A stretch of DNA of 64,000 bases, taken from Camillea tinctor (taxonomy: Eukaryota; Ascomycota; Sordariomycetes; Xylariales; Xylariaceae). The translations under genes were made by a program, and so were the position numbers. Within the stretch, counting starts at the first letter, position 1, and the number at the start of each line of letters is the position of its first letter. Location of the stretch: contig MU394083.1 of the NCBI GenBank assembly GCA_022578605.1, forward strand, positions 268,040 through 332,039. The letters are read 5' to 3'. The notes below the pieces were generated by a model. The model ran no database searches, had not been told where the DNA came from, and saw nothing but the letters and a program-made list of their open reading frames with translations. This document shows positions 20,454 through 32,190 of the stretch, piece after piece.

Positions 20454-22284
20454 GATTGCTTCGTATAGAGACCACACACAAAAAAAGCGAAAATCAAAAA
20501 TATAGACGTACGAAAAGAATGGGACAAGAAAATTATCTACCGAAAAGTACAAATTAAAGCAGGCCTGCTGGCAATGGGGTGAGAAGAAGAAGAACGTTAA
20601 GGGGATAAGGAGCGAAACAATTGTCAAGCCATTTTTCGATACTTCGCTCATTTATATCCAGGAGCCAGAATCACGACCTTCATGTCGCAGTCTATCAGCC
20701 CACATCTTCCCTGCTGTGTAGCGTGTGGGTGGGTTTCCAGGGTGGGCCAACTCCTTGAAACAGGCCGTGGTCGGCTTGAGTTGCTGTTCAGCCCCATCAG
20801 CTTGAGACGCGCGCGACACGATCACGAAAGCTTGGCACGGTGACATCGGTGATATTTTGGTAGCAGTATTTATTCGACAGGATGCCGACTTGAAACTGGC
20901 GCCCCGACAAAATAGAGGCGCTGTCTCCTCAAAACAACAAAGTTCATAAAGACATATACGCAAGCATTCCGCAGCAAACCCGCGGCAGAACGGTATCAAT
21001 CGTCCGTGCAATTCGGACGAAAGGCTTAGACAACGGCGCCGTAGTTTAGTCCGGCAACCAACCTTTTTGAAGGGACGAGCAAGGAAGAAAAAAAAGCAAT
21101 AGTGTTTTGTATATCACGATCTACTTAGTGGTGATCATTGATGTCACAACCTGATCAATTGAGAAACAGCTTTTGTCAAAGCGAGTCCTGATAGTGGAAT
21201 GCTGTGTTCGTAGTCGATCCCCCCCTTTATAAGCCAGAAAGTCGTACGGGGTACGCTCCTTTCTGGCCGCTGAAACACGCTGCTTTGGATTGCTTCAACC
21301 CTCAGGAGGCGCTGTTGCTAATGCAAAATGACCCCACGTACTACGCAAATTCACGAGTTGTATATATGTATCCTGATATCTCCATTTTAACATTTTCAAT
21401 TGCAATGCCACCGGGTCGATGTCCTCCCGTCTCCTTTGATCCGTCGCGATGGCCGGTTGTGAGCCGCGCTGTGGGCTCGGTTTGCAGCAAAAACATAACC
21501 TGCTGTTCCAGGGAATTCTCTTTGCGGAAGGTCCATGAAGGAGTGCAAAGATGAACCGTCCTCCAGCTTTGAGCCGCATAATTCCACGTTGGATAGGTAG
21601 GTAGGTGTTGGGAAGAAGTCTTCTCTGCTCACTCAATAGGTTGGATAACACCAACAACGGGTATCAAAGATCCCGGACGGGGTAGCAGGTGGGTAATTGT
21701 CGAAATAAAATGCGACGTTCCAATTAGTCCAAACCTGTTTATTTTCTTTCTCTTCATTTCCGTTCATAGTAGGTTCTTTTTTCTCTCTTTCGTATATTCC
21801 AAGTTCTTCAACCCATGCATGATGCACAGCTGCGAGATTTGCAATCAGCACGAGGATCACCGCGCCGCAGCGTTGCTAGCGGAAGATCTCTTGACACCAC
21901 AAAGACCCCCTGCGCGGATCTCGGGAACGGCTTGGGAAATCATCTACGGAGATCTCCCTCGTTGATCATGTCTTGTGCAGCTGTACTGATCAGAGGCTGA
22001 TCGACGATTTGCTCGGGGATGGTGAAAATTATATACTATTTATCGAATATTATACTGAAAATCATAGACGATCTATTACTACAAATTCTAAAGATAGTCG
22101 AGTTTGTAATCTATTTTTTATATATATACATGTTAATAGGTTAGTAGTCGCGACTTATAGATTTCAAGGGCCCTGTGAATGTTCTAGGGGCGCAACCAAT
22201 CTTGTAAGAGCAATGTAATACCTCCTGCAACTGAATGACAAGTCCAGCAATGCGCGCTCTATCATTCGCATGCATTCAAATCAA
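20454..22284. other. Intergenic between two minus-strand genes
   Basis: Upstream region of the Egh16/Gas1-like gene and 3' flank of the acyltransferase gene. Several ORFs of up to 120 codons occur but overlap in opposite directions without motifs or codon bias. A very AT-rich patch lies at 22020-22140. No gene supported. Confidence 0.5.
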
Positions 22285-23874
22285 CTACCCCCGAAACCTT
22301 CTCAACTCCTCATTTTCCAATAGCGCTGCCATCACCTCCTCGTCCAAGTAAAGTCCCACATCCACGCCCTTATCCCCAACGTCTGAATCCATAACCTGCA
22401 CAATGCCGTCGATCTTCCCCATGACGGGATGCACGTATCGCGGCCTCCGCCCCGACCCGTCGAAATCGACATCGTGCAGCGGCAGCCGCAACCAGGACGT
22501 CACGAGCAGGTGTCTCGCCCCGACAAAGGCCTGCCACAGCCTCTGGGGCGAGACCTCGTACGCCGCGTCGTGCAGCAGCGCCGCCACCGCAGCCGGCGTG
22601 AACCGGCCCATCGTCTGGCGGAGGTCGCTCGCCAAGGCCCCGAGGTCTGCACTCTGCACCGCGGACCTCGGGGCCTTGATGTGGGTTAAGAATAGGGGTG
22701 AGCCGAGGAAGGCGTCTGGCAGCGGCGGGGAGACGCGACGGCGCGCATCGAGGGTCACGTTTAGGTAGACTTCTTCTTCTTCGCCCCCCTTGGATATCCG
22801 AGACCGGGCTTGGTTGACGGCCCGGAAGAGGTGAGCTAGGAGTGCATCTAGCCTCGAGATATCGCTCCGCGCGTGGGTGGCGGCCCGGGCCGTGGCTTTC
22901 ATCTTGTCGAGCTCGGCCGCGGTGAAGTGGATCAGAGCGTAGGTTACGGGACGGCTGAGATCCCAGCTTTCCCAGGGAGCTCGGGTCTCAGGGGATAGGC
23001 TGGTGTTGCTCATTTGCTCGGGGGGCGGCCTGGAGTTCTCGGTGGTTGGGATGAAGAGTGGGCTGTAGCCAGGTGCTGAGGTGTCCCACCAGTCATAACG
23101 ATGAAGTGGAAGATCTCGAGCAACAGCACGAAGCTTGGGGTCTGCTGCGTCTCCGTTGATGTCACCCGCAGCGCGAGCATCGAGTTCCGAGGGCGCAAAA
23201 ACCGGAAAAGATATCTGAGGGGTTGGTTCGGATTTGAATCGGGCTTGGCTATTCTGAGCCCACTGAGAGACAAAAATCATCAACGACTGAGCATCGGCTA
23301 GAGGGTGTGCTATCTTGATGCCGACGGCATAGCCCCTATTCTGGAAGAGGTTGAGCTGTATCGACACAGCCGGTAACCCCACAAAGTCTTTGAGATTATG
23401 AAGTGCTAATGGTGTCTGAGATAGTAGGACTTGCTGGGGGAAAGCATTCCCTATCCATACTCCCGAGTTATTAGATCTCTCGCCTGGTACTGGAGCTAGT
23501 GAGGAGATCGCATAAGGATACTTGACAACTTTCCACTCAACACCAGGATCAGAGTCAGTATTGTATTTTACCAGCGGCCGGTTGAAGCGCTCAGTATGGC
23601 TTCCCCCAAGTTGGACCTTGGACCATTGAAGTTGACCTGCTAGATGCGGGAACGATTTCAGGGTATCGATCAAGGCAATCCGTAGTTTATCGACGAGACA
23701 GCTTTCCTCTATAATTACCGAATATTGGTCGAACAACCAAATGGCACCGGTAGGAGAGAATCGTGCACACATGGCATCGAGGATAGATAATGGCATAGAC
23801 TTAGGATCTGGGCTTTTGGATGGGGGGAGCACACGCGAATCATGGAGGATGTGTGAAGTAGTATCCATGATCAT
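22285..23874 (-). CDS. BAHD-type acyltransferase (transferase family, Tri101-like)
   Basis: Single exon, 529 aa. It carries the catalytic HxxxD motif as HPLAD (His190, Asp194) and, near the C-terminus, DVDFDGSG (about 468-475), which sits where the structural DFGWG motif lies in BAHD enzymes. The N-terminal block (SILDAMCARFSPTGAIWLFD, FPHLAGQL) and the loop with LNVTLDARRRVSPPLP are typical of fungal acyltransferases related to trichothecene 3-O-acetyltransferase. Such enzymes transfer acyl groups from CoA to hydroxyls or amines of small metabolites in the cytosol. The substrate cannot be told from sequence, and no backbone biosynthetic gene is adjacent. It is divergently arranged with the TSR4-like gene (672 bp between starts). 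A second Met two codons downstream is an alternative start. Confidence 0.85.
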   Translation of the reverse strand: MIMDTTSHILHDSRVLPPSKSPDPKSMPLSILDAMCARFSPTGAIWLFDQYSVIIEESCLVDKLRIALIDTLKSFPHLAGQLQWSKVQLGGSHTERFNRPLVKYNTDSDPGVEWKVVKYPYAISSLAPVPGERSNNSGVWIGNAFPQQVLLSQTPLALHNLKDFVGLPAVSIQLNLFQNRGYAVGIKIAHPLADAQSLMIFVSQWAQNSQARFKSEPTPQISFPVFAPSELDARAAGDINGDAADPKLRAVARDLPLHRYDWWDTSAPGYSPLFIPTTENSRPPPEQMSNTSLSPETRAPWESWDLSRPVTYALIHFTAAELDKMKATARAATHARSDISRLDALLAHLFRAVNQARSRISKGGEEEEVYLNVTLDARRRVSPPLPDAFLGSPLFLTHIKAPRSAVQSADLGALASDLRQTMGRFTPAAVAALLHDAAYEVSPQRLWQAFVGARHLLVTSWLRLPLHDVDFDGSGRRPRYVHPVMGKIDGIVQVMDSDVGDKGVDVGLYLDEEVMAALLENEELRRFRG

Positions 23875-24546
23875 CTCTAGCTTTGCAGCAAATAAACATT
23901 AATTGACGACACATATTGAACATACTTGGCTTGGACGTTGGACACGGCTCAATTTATAAGTATTGATCTTTGTGTAAACATATGTAAGTGAAGATTTCTT
24001 TTTTTTCTTTTTTGTATTTGCATGATCCCTTTGTAAGAATGCCTACCTTACAAAATCCTACCTATTCATTCTACCTACGTTAACATGCCTATCTGCCCAC
24101 TGGGTTCCAGTATGATGAAGAATGATTCATACTGATGGAGCATACGATCTGGCTCGCGGAAAAGCCGTGATTGGACAATGAGTAGAAAAATCGAAGTTTT
24201 ATTGTAATCCACCTTTCCCAATACATATGTAGGATGGAACCGTTGGATTCTGAATGTAATCATTTTTCTATACCTTCTTGGTTAGAAAGGTTAGAACTTC
24301 TCTACAACCAATCAGGAGTCCGTCCCCTACGAATGAAGTATAAAACGTGCACGGACCATACTGAATAATTCCGATAAGCCCCTCCAAATGCGATAAGGGA
24401 GGGGAAAAGAAAAAAGTTGGAATTTGCGATTGAAGCAAATTGGATCTAGTACTTTATTTATTTATGTATTTATTAATACCTACCTAGGTACTTAAACAAC
24501 AACAAAAAAATAATAAATTGGGCAAATCTTGTCGCTACATTCCAAG
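23875..24546. other. Divergent promoter region
   Basis: Shared upstream DNA of the acyltransferase (-) and TSR4-like gene (+). It contains a CT-rich tract near 23995-24015 and TTTATTTATTTATG repeats near 24451-24472, close to the + gene. No ORF of interest. Confidence 0.55.
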
Positions 24547-26025
24547 ATGCCTCCGTACGACAGCGACTCCTCGGAAGGGGAAGGAGAAGATTTTACCGAG
24601 ACCAATGTCCTCCTAGGATATGCCTCGAAAGATCCCGAAGACGATAGCATAACTCGTCTAGGTGGGCAACCTGTAAGTCAATTGATACTTATACATTTCC
24701 ATTTCCATTACCTCAATTTATGACTTATACCCATTTCTCACCATTTTTCTTTCCACTTACAACAGGACTGGCTCGACGAATCCTCCCCACCATCAGCCGC
24801 CCTCGCGCGCTGCAAGATATGCAAAGACATCATGGTGCTGCTGCTGCAGCTCAACGGCGAGCTCCCCGACCGATTCCCCGGCCACGAGAGGCGCCTGTAC
24901 ATCTTCGCATGTCGCAAGAAGGGCTGTCGGCGGCGGGAGGGCAGCATCCGCGCGCTGCGAGGGGTGCGCGTAGCTAAGGAAGCGACAACATCTCTTCCCC
25001 ATAAGCCGTCGCAGAAGAACGGTAGCAGCAGCAGCGCGGACGACAAGCCGCAAGGGCCCACTAAGCCCGCGCCGCCGTCCAACCTCGGCGAGACGCTATT
25101 CGGCGCCCAGACTCTGGGGGGCCCGTCCGGGTCTGCGAATCCCTTCTCCACGAACCCTTTCTCGACAACCGCTTCTGGCAGCAACCCGTTCGCAAGCACG
25201 AATAACCCCGCCGCCAACCCCTTCAGCAGCGGCAACAATACCACTTCCTCTCCTCCTCCCGCTCCTCCAGCAGAGGACCCCAAACCCTCACCCTCTCCCC
25301 CTTCCGAAGTCAAGTCCCTCCCGCAAACCTTCGCCGCAGCCCTCTCCCTCAACACCCCTCCTTCCTCCTCCCCCTCCCCTCCCGCCCCCGAACCCTGGCC
25401 CCCTTCCCCCTCCCTGCCGGCCCCATACCCCATAAGCTACCTCTCAGAGGCCGAATACGAGACGCTGGACGCGGGCCCGCCCGCGGTATCCCAGAACACG
25501 GTGCAGACGGACGTCGACACCAACAGCGACGGCAAAGCAGGCGGCGGCAAGGAGGACCGCGAGGTCTTCGAGAGCACGATGGACGCGACGTTCCAGCGGT
25601 TCGCGGACCGGGTGTCGCAGAACCCGGAGCAGTGCATCCGGTACGAGTTCGGGGGGGCGCCGCTGCTGTACTCGCGGGCCGACGCGGTGGGGATGCGCTT
25701 CTCCGCCTCCCCCTCCTCCAACAATGACCTCTCCTCCAATGCTCGGAGTAGCAGCGGAGACGGCATGCCCCCCTGCGCCTCCTGCGGCGGCCCCCGCGCC
25801 TTCGAGGTGCAGCTCATGCCGCGGGCGATCCTGGAGCTCGAGGCGGAGGAGCTGTCGCTCGAGGGCATGGAGTGGGGCACTGTGGTGGTGGGGGTGTGCG
25901 CGCGGGATTGTCTGGGCGCGGAGAGCGGGGTGGTGAGGGGGGGGGATGGGAGTAGGACGGCGTATGTGGAGGAGTGGGCGGGGGTGCAGTGGGAGGAGGT
26001 GGGGGCGCCGGGGAAGGGGAGGTAG
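24547..26025 (+). CDS. TSR4: TSR4/PDCD2-like 20S rRNA accumulation protein
   Basis: Two exons (24547-24672, 24766-26025) with a 93-nt intron (GTAAGT...ACAACAG), 461 aa. The acidic N-terminus leads to VLLGYASKDPEDD and, across the intron, GGQPDWLDE, then CKICKDIMVLLLQLNGELPD and RRLYIFACRKKGCRRREGS. This is the N-terminal zinc-binding part of PDCD2/Tsr4. A Pro/Ser/Asn-rich linker follows (about 120-260, with repeated NPFS/NPFA). The C-terminal PDCD2_C domain (about 270-455) contains FQRFADRVSQNPEQCIRYEFGG, CASCGGPRAFEVQLMP and GTVVVGVCARDC. In yeast, Tsr4 is a dedicated chaperone of ribosomal protein uS5/Rps2 and is needed for 20S pre-rRNA maturation in 40S assembly. The linker is longer than in yeast, as usual in filamentous fungi. 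Confidence 0.9.
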
Positions 26026-26979
26026 AGGGGAAGGGGAGATGATAGTAAGCAAAGGTGGTTTCTGCTATGGTATGTATAGGGTTAGAGAGAAAAAAAAGGA
26101 GGAAAGGAGAGAGAATAAGGAAAAGGAAAAGGGGGGAGGGGAGGATGAATGGTGGTGGTGGTGGTGTATGTATAAGATGATGTATGTATGTAGTTATGAA
26201 TCCGAATGATACACACAAGCAAGCACAAGCACATTATATAGGTGCAAATCGAGAATCGTGATAAGTACCTACTTAGGTACTTGGCATATGTTTCCCCCTA
26301 TGCCCAAGGGCTTATCTAGGCATACCTAGGCTCTTGGTTGAACTTCGACAAACCCATACATCCCAGTCTCTTCAAGTGTCATGATAGGAAGAGGGATGGG
26401 GCAGGTATTAGGATCAGTTGGCCTTTTCTATATTCAGATATCTTATTCTACATGATATGTATGAGACGGCGGATAAAATGACAATAGCAATATTCCAATG
26501 AGAGAATTATAACAACCTTCGAGAGGGAGTATACGGATAATAAAATGGTTTAAAAGTTCATCAATAATTTAATTTTTAGTTGTCTTTTTTAGTTCAGCTC
26601 TATCATCTCAAATGCCCGGTATTACTATTGAATTCACCGGTAGTAGAATGCGAACTCGTAGGGAGTTCATCACAGCAGCCCCTCTCTGGTTTTCCTTTTC
26701 TATCGAGATCTCTCCTTCGGCTAGTACGCAAGGCGCTTCCCAAGACGCCAACATGAGAAAACTCTAGTAGGCTTTTACTTGCGTGACCTTGGGGGCAGAT
26801 AATTCGGATCTGACCTGTGTGTCTCCCACCGTATATTTTTGTTTCCACGCCGCTTCAGTGTAGTGGTAGTGGTGATGGTGGGCATATCCTATAGATAAGG
26901 TAGCCTCACACACATGCGAAGACCCTGAAACCCTCATTTTCTCTCTCGTAGTTTCTCCGCTTCCTGGCGTCCAGTCAAT
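26026..26979. other. Convergent intergenic spacer
   Basis: Between the 3' ends of the TSR4-like gene and the eIF3k gene. A purine-rich G/A tract at about 26080-26160 directly follows the TSR4-like gene. No gene supported. Confidence 0.55.
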
Positions 26980-27962
26980 CTACGCAATCTCCTCCCACGC
27001 CCGTCGAACGACACGCGAGAACATGTCGACGTTGACATCCTCGCGGACCTCCGACTTCTTAGCCTCGTTCTCGGGGTTGCGGGGCACCTTGACGACGGAA
27101 GCGCCCTCGTCGAGCTTCCAGCCGGCCGTCTCGGTGATGAACTTCTGGGCAGCGGCGCCCTCGAGGTCGAGCCACTGTTCGAGCACGGAGAGATCAACCT
27201 CGCGGTAGGCGTGGCTGACCAGGGTGGCGATGCGCAGGCGGATGAGATCCTCGAATCCCTCAATGTCGGTAGTCAGGTCGGCGTAGAGATCGTCCGAGTC
27301 CAGCGTGGCCCAGAAGCGCGCGTACTGTGCGCCCTGAAGCTGGTTGTTGAGCTCGCGCAGCTTGGCAATGGCCTCGGGCAGCTCAGCCCGTGAGTTGGGC
27401 GCCAGGATGGAGGGCGGGATCAAGTGCAGGGCCAGTGTGAATTGCGGCGAGGGGAAGCAGGTTAGAGCCTTGACGAGGATGTTGGTTATCACCTCATCCT
27501 TGATGCGGTCAGGGTTGAGCTGGTATCTAGTGGTTTGCCGGGAGCGGCGAGGCAGCAGCAAAAATTGGTCAGCGAATTCGATGCCAAAAAACCAAAAGGG
27601 AGTGACAGTATTGCAGAGTAAATAGAGGATATATGTTGGGTCAGATAGATAATAAGTGACTTCAAAGCAGATGATACTGCTTTATTCAGGTAATAGGAAA
27701 CGTTAACAGTAAATCGTCATCCCAACTAAGACGAGAATAAAAGAAAACACCAAAGGGTATATATTATATTGGGTTAATATATTTTGTCCACTACTCACAG
27801 CTTCAGTAATGTTCGGTTCGCATTGCAGTCGGTATATCGGTTCTCGCACTGGTGGCGCAGGTAATCCTCTAGACCAACAACTGCCTCGGGGTTATATCTC
27901 TCGAGCCCGTTGATGATGGTGCTAATGTCATCAGGACGCTCTTGGGGGTCTTCGGAATCCAT
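26980..27962 (-). CDS. Translation initiation factor eIF3 subunit K
   Basis: Two exons (27962-27799, 27526-26980) joined in phase 2 across a 272-nt intron (GTGAGT...ACTAG); 236 aa, the usual size for eIF3k. The N-terminus (ISTIINGLERYNPEAV, then YLRHQCENRYTDCNANRTLLKLYQLNP) and the C-terminal PCI/winged-helix part (FWATLDSDDLYADL, DLIRLRIATLVSHAYRE, VLEQWLDL, FSRVVRRAWEEIA) match eIF3k. The protein is a non-core subunit of the eIF3 complex on the 40S ribosome; baker's yeast lacks it but filamentous fungi keep it. Start chosen at MDSEDPQERP; an upstream in-frame Met would add 35 hydrophobic residues that the family lacks. Confidence 0.92.
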
Positions 27963-28490
27963 CTTGACGTATATGATCGCGAGGTACTTGACGATGGTCG
28001 AAACGATCAAAATTCGTGTGGTGGGGCAGAGAACGAAGATGAGAGGACGAAGAAGGGAAAGGGACATTTCGAATTCTGCTTGTGCGCACTAATCCCTATA
28101 CGTACTAGCCCTATCGATTAGATATGACACTGACACCCGCCACAGACTATCTTCTAGTTGTAGGTAGTACGGAGTAGACAAGTAAGGTTATCTGCGCGTA
28201 AGTTGTAAGTGACATGACAACCTTGATGGACCTTATATGGATTTAGGTTACACATTTTACTCATCCAAGTGTATAAATAAATCACATTGTAAGGAAGGAG
28301 GCCTTATTTTCTTTCATTTTTTTCCCCTTCCCTATTATTCTATAAACTAGATATCCTTTTTATTTATTTTATTCTGAACTTTTTTTACTTTATTCCTTTA
28401 TTTAATGACTGAAGGTATCTATCGTAGTTTATATCATTCAAGTTGGTTATAATACCTCATCTTCTTGTCTTCCCCCTTTTTTACTATCAT
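27963..28490. other. Intergenic between eIF3k and phosphoglycerate mutase
   Basis: Promoter of the eIF3k gene and 3' flank of the phosphoglycerate mutase gene. T-rich stretches near 28310-28410; no gene. Confidence 0.6.
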
Positions 28491-30377
28491 CTATGATTCA
28501 ATCAGGAGAGAATGGCCGGTCATAGCATCAGGCACCGGCAAGCCCATGGCAGTGAGAATGGTGGGAGCAACATCGCCAAGGACACCGTCCGTCTTCTTGA
28601 GAGACCAGCCAGCAGGCGCATTGTCCATGATAAAAGGCACCTTGTTGGTGGTGTGTGAAGTCTTGGGCTTGCCATCGGGGAATTTCATCTCCTCGGCATT
28701 GCCATGGTCAGCCGTAATAAAAAGGATGTAACCCTCCTTCTTGCAGGCCTCCCGGATCAGGCCGATAGCCTTATCCGTGGCTTCGACACCAACGACAGCG
28801 GCTTCGTATACACCAGTGTGTCCCACCATGTCAGGGGGGGCGAAGTTGTTCATGACGAACGGGAATTCCTGCTCAGCCAATCGCTTGCACACTTGTTTAG
28901 CGACACCATCAGCAGACATCTCAGGGGCCTTGTCATAGGTAGGTACGCTCTTGTTGGACGGGACAAGATCCTGAGACTCGTCTCGGGTCTCGAGAGCAAA
29001 CACCTTCTCAACACCACCGTTGAAGAAGAAGGTAACGTGGGCGTACTTCTCCGTTTCGGCAACGTGCACCTGCTTGACGCCCTGCTTGCCCAGCCACTCA
29101 GCCAGAACGTCGTCCATGCGCTGGGGTTCGAAGGCAATTTCGAACGGGTAGTCGACCTTGTACTGGGTCATAGTGACAAGGTGGATCTTGGGGTAGGGGA
29201 AATCGGGTCGGGGAGAGCGGTCTACATCTCCGAGCAATTGAGTGATCTGTCGCACTCGATCGGATCGGTAGTTGAAGAAGAAGACCTCGTCACCATCCTT
29301 GATGCGCGCATCAGCACCATTCACAACGATGGGCTTCAGGAATTCGTCATTCTCATCCTTGCTGTATCGGTCCTTGATAGTCGCAACGGGGTCCGAGCTC
29401 TCCTCTCCCTCACCCAGAATCAAACCCTTCAGAGCAAGCTCGATTCTTTCCCATCTCTTGTCACGGTCCATGGCGTAGTAACGGCCGACAACGGTGGCGA
29501 TCTCGCCAATTCCGATTTCCTTAGTCTTGTCAATGAGCTCGGTGATGTAGCCAGCCCCGGACTTGGGGTCGGTGTCACGGCCATCGCCGAAGCAGTGGAT
29601 GAAGACCTTGGGAACACCGGCCGCCTTGGCGGCCTTGAGAAGGGCGTAGAGGTGTTCCTGTTTGGAGTGCTAAAAGAGGAAAAAGAAAGACGTTTAGCAC
29701 CTATAATTCAAGGTTTAGATATCTGGAGAGCATCTTCCTACATACCACACCGCCGTGAGAGACAAGACCGCACAGGTGTAACCGGCCATTGCCGTTCTTG
29801 GCAGCCTCCAAAACCTTCTTGATAACCGCGTTGTTAGGGAGCTCTCCCTTCTTGATGGTCTGGTCGATGCGGACAACGTCTTGCCAGACAACACGTCCAG
29901 CACCGATGTTCAAGTGGCCGACCTCCGAGTTACCCATCAAACCCTCGGGGAGACCGACAGCGAGCGAGGAAGCCTCTAGTTCGGTGAATCCAGTGGCGCT
30001 CTTGGATAGCTCGTCCATGACGGGGGTTTTGGCATTGGTGATAGCATCGCCGTTTTTGGGCGACTCGGCCGAGGGAATACCCCAACCGTCGATCACAACT
30101 ATAAAGATCGGAGGAATTCAAGTATTAGCCAAGCAAGCTCGCAGTACACGAGAATGTAGCAGGCGGCAATGACATAGTCAGTCTGTCTAGGGGAGCGTGT
30201 CGGAGAGTTGTTATTCATGTAGTTATTGTTGTTGTGATTGTGGTTATTGTTGTGGTTATGGCTATTGTTGATGTTGGTGATGGTGATGGTGGGGGATGGA
30301 GGGGCATTTGCATTTGGAGGGGCAGAAGAAGATGGTTGGGACGTACTCAAACAGGCCTTTTGCTTCGGGGTAGTCAT
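28491..30377 (-). CDS. 2,3-bisphosphoglycerate-independent phosphoglycerate mutase
   Basis: Three exons (30377-30347, 30098-29746, 29669-28491), 520 aa. Introns are 248 nt (GTACGT...TATAG) and 76 nt (GTATGT...TTTTAG), with phases that fit. The enzyme interconverts 3- and 2-phosphoglycerate in glycolysis and gluconeogenesis in the cytosol and is Mn-dependent. Visible signature: IVIDGWG (metal Asp14), LMGNSEVGHLNIGAGR with the phospho-acceptor Ser near 68, HSKQEHLYALL, FGDGRDTDPKSG, FFNYRSDRVRQ, and the C-terminal metal sites HTGVYEAA and TADHGNAEEM. Length and motifs are complete. The first exon is only ten codons plus one base. The first intron contains an imperfect GTTATTGTTG-type microsatellite. 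Head-to-head with the Mediator 9 gene 852 bp away. Confidence 0.95.
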
Positions 30378-31229
30378 GGTTCGGGAATCTAAGAAATTGC
30401 TTTTCCCGTTTTCTCTTTGCAAGAAATTGACCTCTGGGAGCTTGTCGGTATTTATAAGTTTACCAGACAAGCCAAGAGAAAAAAAGATTGAGGTAATGTT
30501 GCGTGATTTTCTGTTGAAGTCAAGGCCCGAGTGAGAAGTAGATAGGGAAGTAAGTAAGTAAAGTAATAGGTATAAAAGATAAGTCGAGGTCGGTCAGATG
30601 CTTGAGTCGTCTCACCTTGTTAGTGGGGTGACTTTCTACTTTTTTTTTTCTCTGGGTTTTTACTGGCTAGTTATTACCAGAGCCTGTGAAGACCTGAGGA
30701 AGCCTTGCAACTTCTGCTGTACGCGACTGCTTTAGCGTCTATTCTAGGCATTCAGGGTACTGCAACTTAGTGACCGGTGCCAAGCCGGGGAGACAGCTCT
30801 GCAACTTCCGAAGCACCGAAGCACCGGGGCTTGCCGGGGGGACAAAGGAAAGCTCCAGTTCAAGAATAGAAACAACTTTAACCCAGAAACTTACAACATC
30901 TTCGTGATTCTTCATACTAAAAACTTGAAACTTCTCGGCCCTTTCACCCACACCGTGACCCGCTCGCCAAACACCATTGGCGCTTCAAGCTATCTACGTT
31001 TTACGTACGATATGATCATGATAATATCAACACCACTACATTCGGCCTAATCTCTTAAACTTAATCACTCGATAAGCTCCGACAAATAGCATCTCCCTCT
31101 CCCTCTCCCAGAGCCTCTAACAAACCATACGAAACACATTACTATTACCGACTTCTTTATCCACGCCATCTACTCAGTAACCCCCTCCCACCAATCCAGC
31201 TCCAGCTCCACCTCGACAAACAAACAACA
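30378..31229. other. Divergent promoter region
   Basis: Shared upstream DNA of the phosphoglycerate mutase (-) and Mediator 9 (+) genes. It has AAGTAAGTAAGTAAAG repeats near 30547-30565 and a T-rich tract near 30640; just before the + start it turns C-rich (CTCCCTCTCCCTCTCCC near 31092). No gene. Confidence 0.6.
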
Positions 31230-31694
31230 ATGCCAACCACACAACCCCAACCCCAACCCCTCACTCCCCTCGCCCTCCCCGAGGGCCTCAGCCCCGACGC
31301 CCTCGACACCCTCTCCGAGCTCGCCAACCTACTAACCCGGATCCTCAAACCCGGCACCAACGGATCCTCATCTTCCTCCTCCTCCTCCTCCTCGCAACCG
31401 CCACCGCCGCCCAGCATCAAACAGTCCTCCACGCCCGCGGCCTCCGGTCCCGAGAGCGAGTTCCCGCGCAAGGAGTTCACGGCGTCGACCGACGCGCTGA
31501 AGCACCGCTTCCAGCGCGCGCGCGCCCTCATCCGCACCCTGCCCGACCTGGACCGCTCGCTCGCCGACCAGGAGGCCGAGATGCGGGCCCTGGAGGCGAA
31601 GATGGCGCGCCAGCGCGAGGTGCTGGCTAAGCTGAGGGAGGTGGGGGCGCGGTTCGCCGCGGGGGATGAGGAGGGCGAGAGGATGGAGACGTGA
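31230..31694 (+). CDS. Mediator complex subunit 9 (Med9)
   Basis: Single exon, 154 aa. The Pro-rich N-terminus is followed by a short helix (PDALDTLSELANLLTRIL), a Ser run encoded by a TCC repeat at about 31370-31394, and a long C-terminal coiled coil. The part FTASTDALKHRFQRARALI, LPDLDRSLADQEAEM and LEAKMARQREVLAKLRE fits fungal Med9, a middle-module subunit of the RNA polymerase II Mediator in the nucleus. Length is normal for filamentous fungi. Recognition rests on the helical end, so a remote coiled-coil protein is the alternative. Confidence 0.8.
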   Translation: MPTTQPQPQPLTPLALPEGLSPDALDTLSELANLLTRILKPGTNGSSSSSSSSSSQPPPPPSIKQSSTPAASGPESEFPRKEFTASTDALKHRFQRARALIRTLPDLDRSLADQEAEMRALEAKMARQREVLAKLREVGARFAAGDEEGERMET

Positions 31695-32190
31695 GGAGTG
31701 GATGGAAGGGGGGGAACGAACGCGAGGTATGGCGAACGCAGCTAGAGATACGTGGAAACGAATCGAGTGAGGGGTGGTGGATTCGGGCAGCCTCGAGGTG
31801 GAGAGATGGGGATACGGCGTTTGGCGTTTATATGATACCATGTTATATTCCACACAGCAACAGCTGGAGAGATCACTTTGGTGATCGTCTCGACGGAATA
31901 CGCGTTTATGTTTTTTTTTTCTAAATTACCACTACTACGGCAGGCTACGAATATAAACATATACATACACCCCGTCCTCCCTACCTAATACGCCGGTTCC
32001 CGCCCCTCCCACCACTGCCCGCCCAACAGTATCAAAATCACGAGAACCTATCACCCGCCTTTCCTCACCAGAAAATCAAACTCAGGTTTTGCTTTAGTTT
32101 AGATACAATTTATCCCCTCTGCCCCCCATCTCCCTATCTCCCTCTTACCCGACAACACCCCCTTTCTCTTCTCCTTTTCTCCCCCCCCCT
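31695..32190. other. Convergent intergenic spacer
   Basis: Between Mediator 9 and tubulin cofactor C 3' ends. C/T-rich near 32105-32190, T-tract at about 31910-31921. No gene. Confidence 0.6.

Noticed and set aside
24738..25880. Minus-strand ORFs of 231 and 147 codons, and a longer one to 26052
   Set aside because: Shadows of the GC-rich TSR4-like exon with Pro/Ser/Gly/Arg-rich composition.
28704..29822. 372-codon + strand ORF
   Set aside because: Antisense shadow of the phosphoglycerate mutase gene; no start context or motif of its own.
31368..31853. 161-codon minus-strand ORF over the Mediator 9 gene
   Set aside because: Gly- and Arg-rich shadow; the + frame has a credible coiled coil matching Med9.
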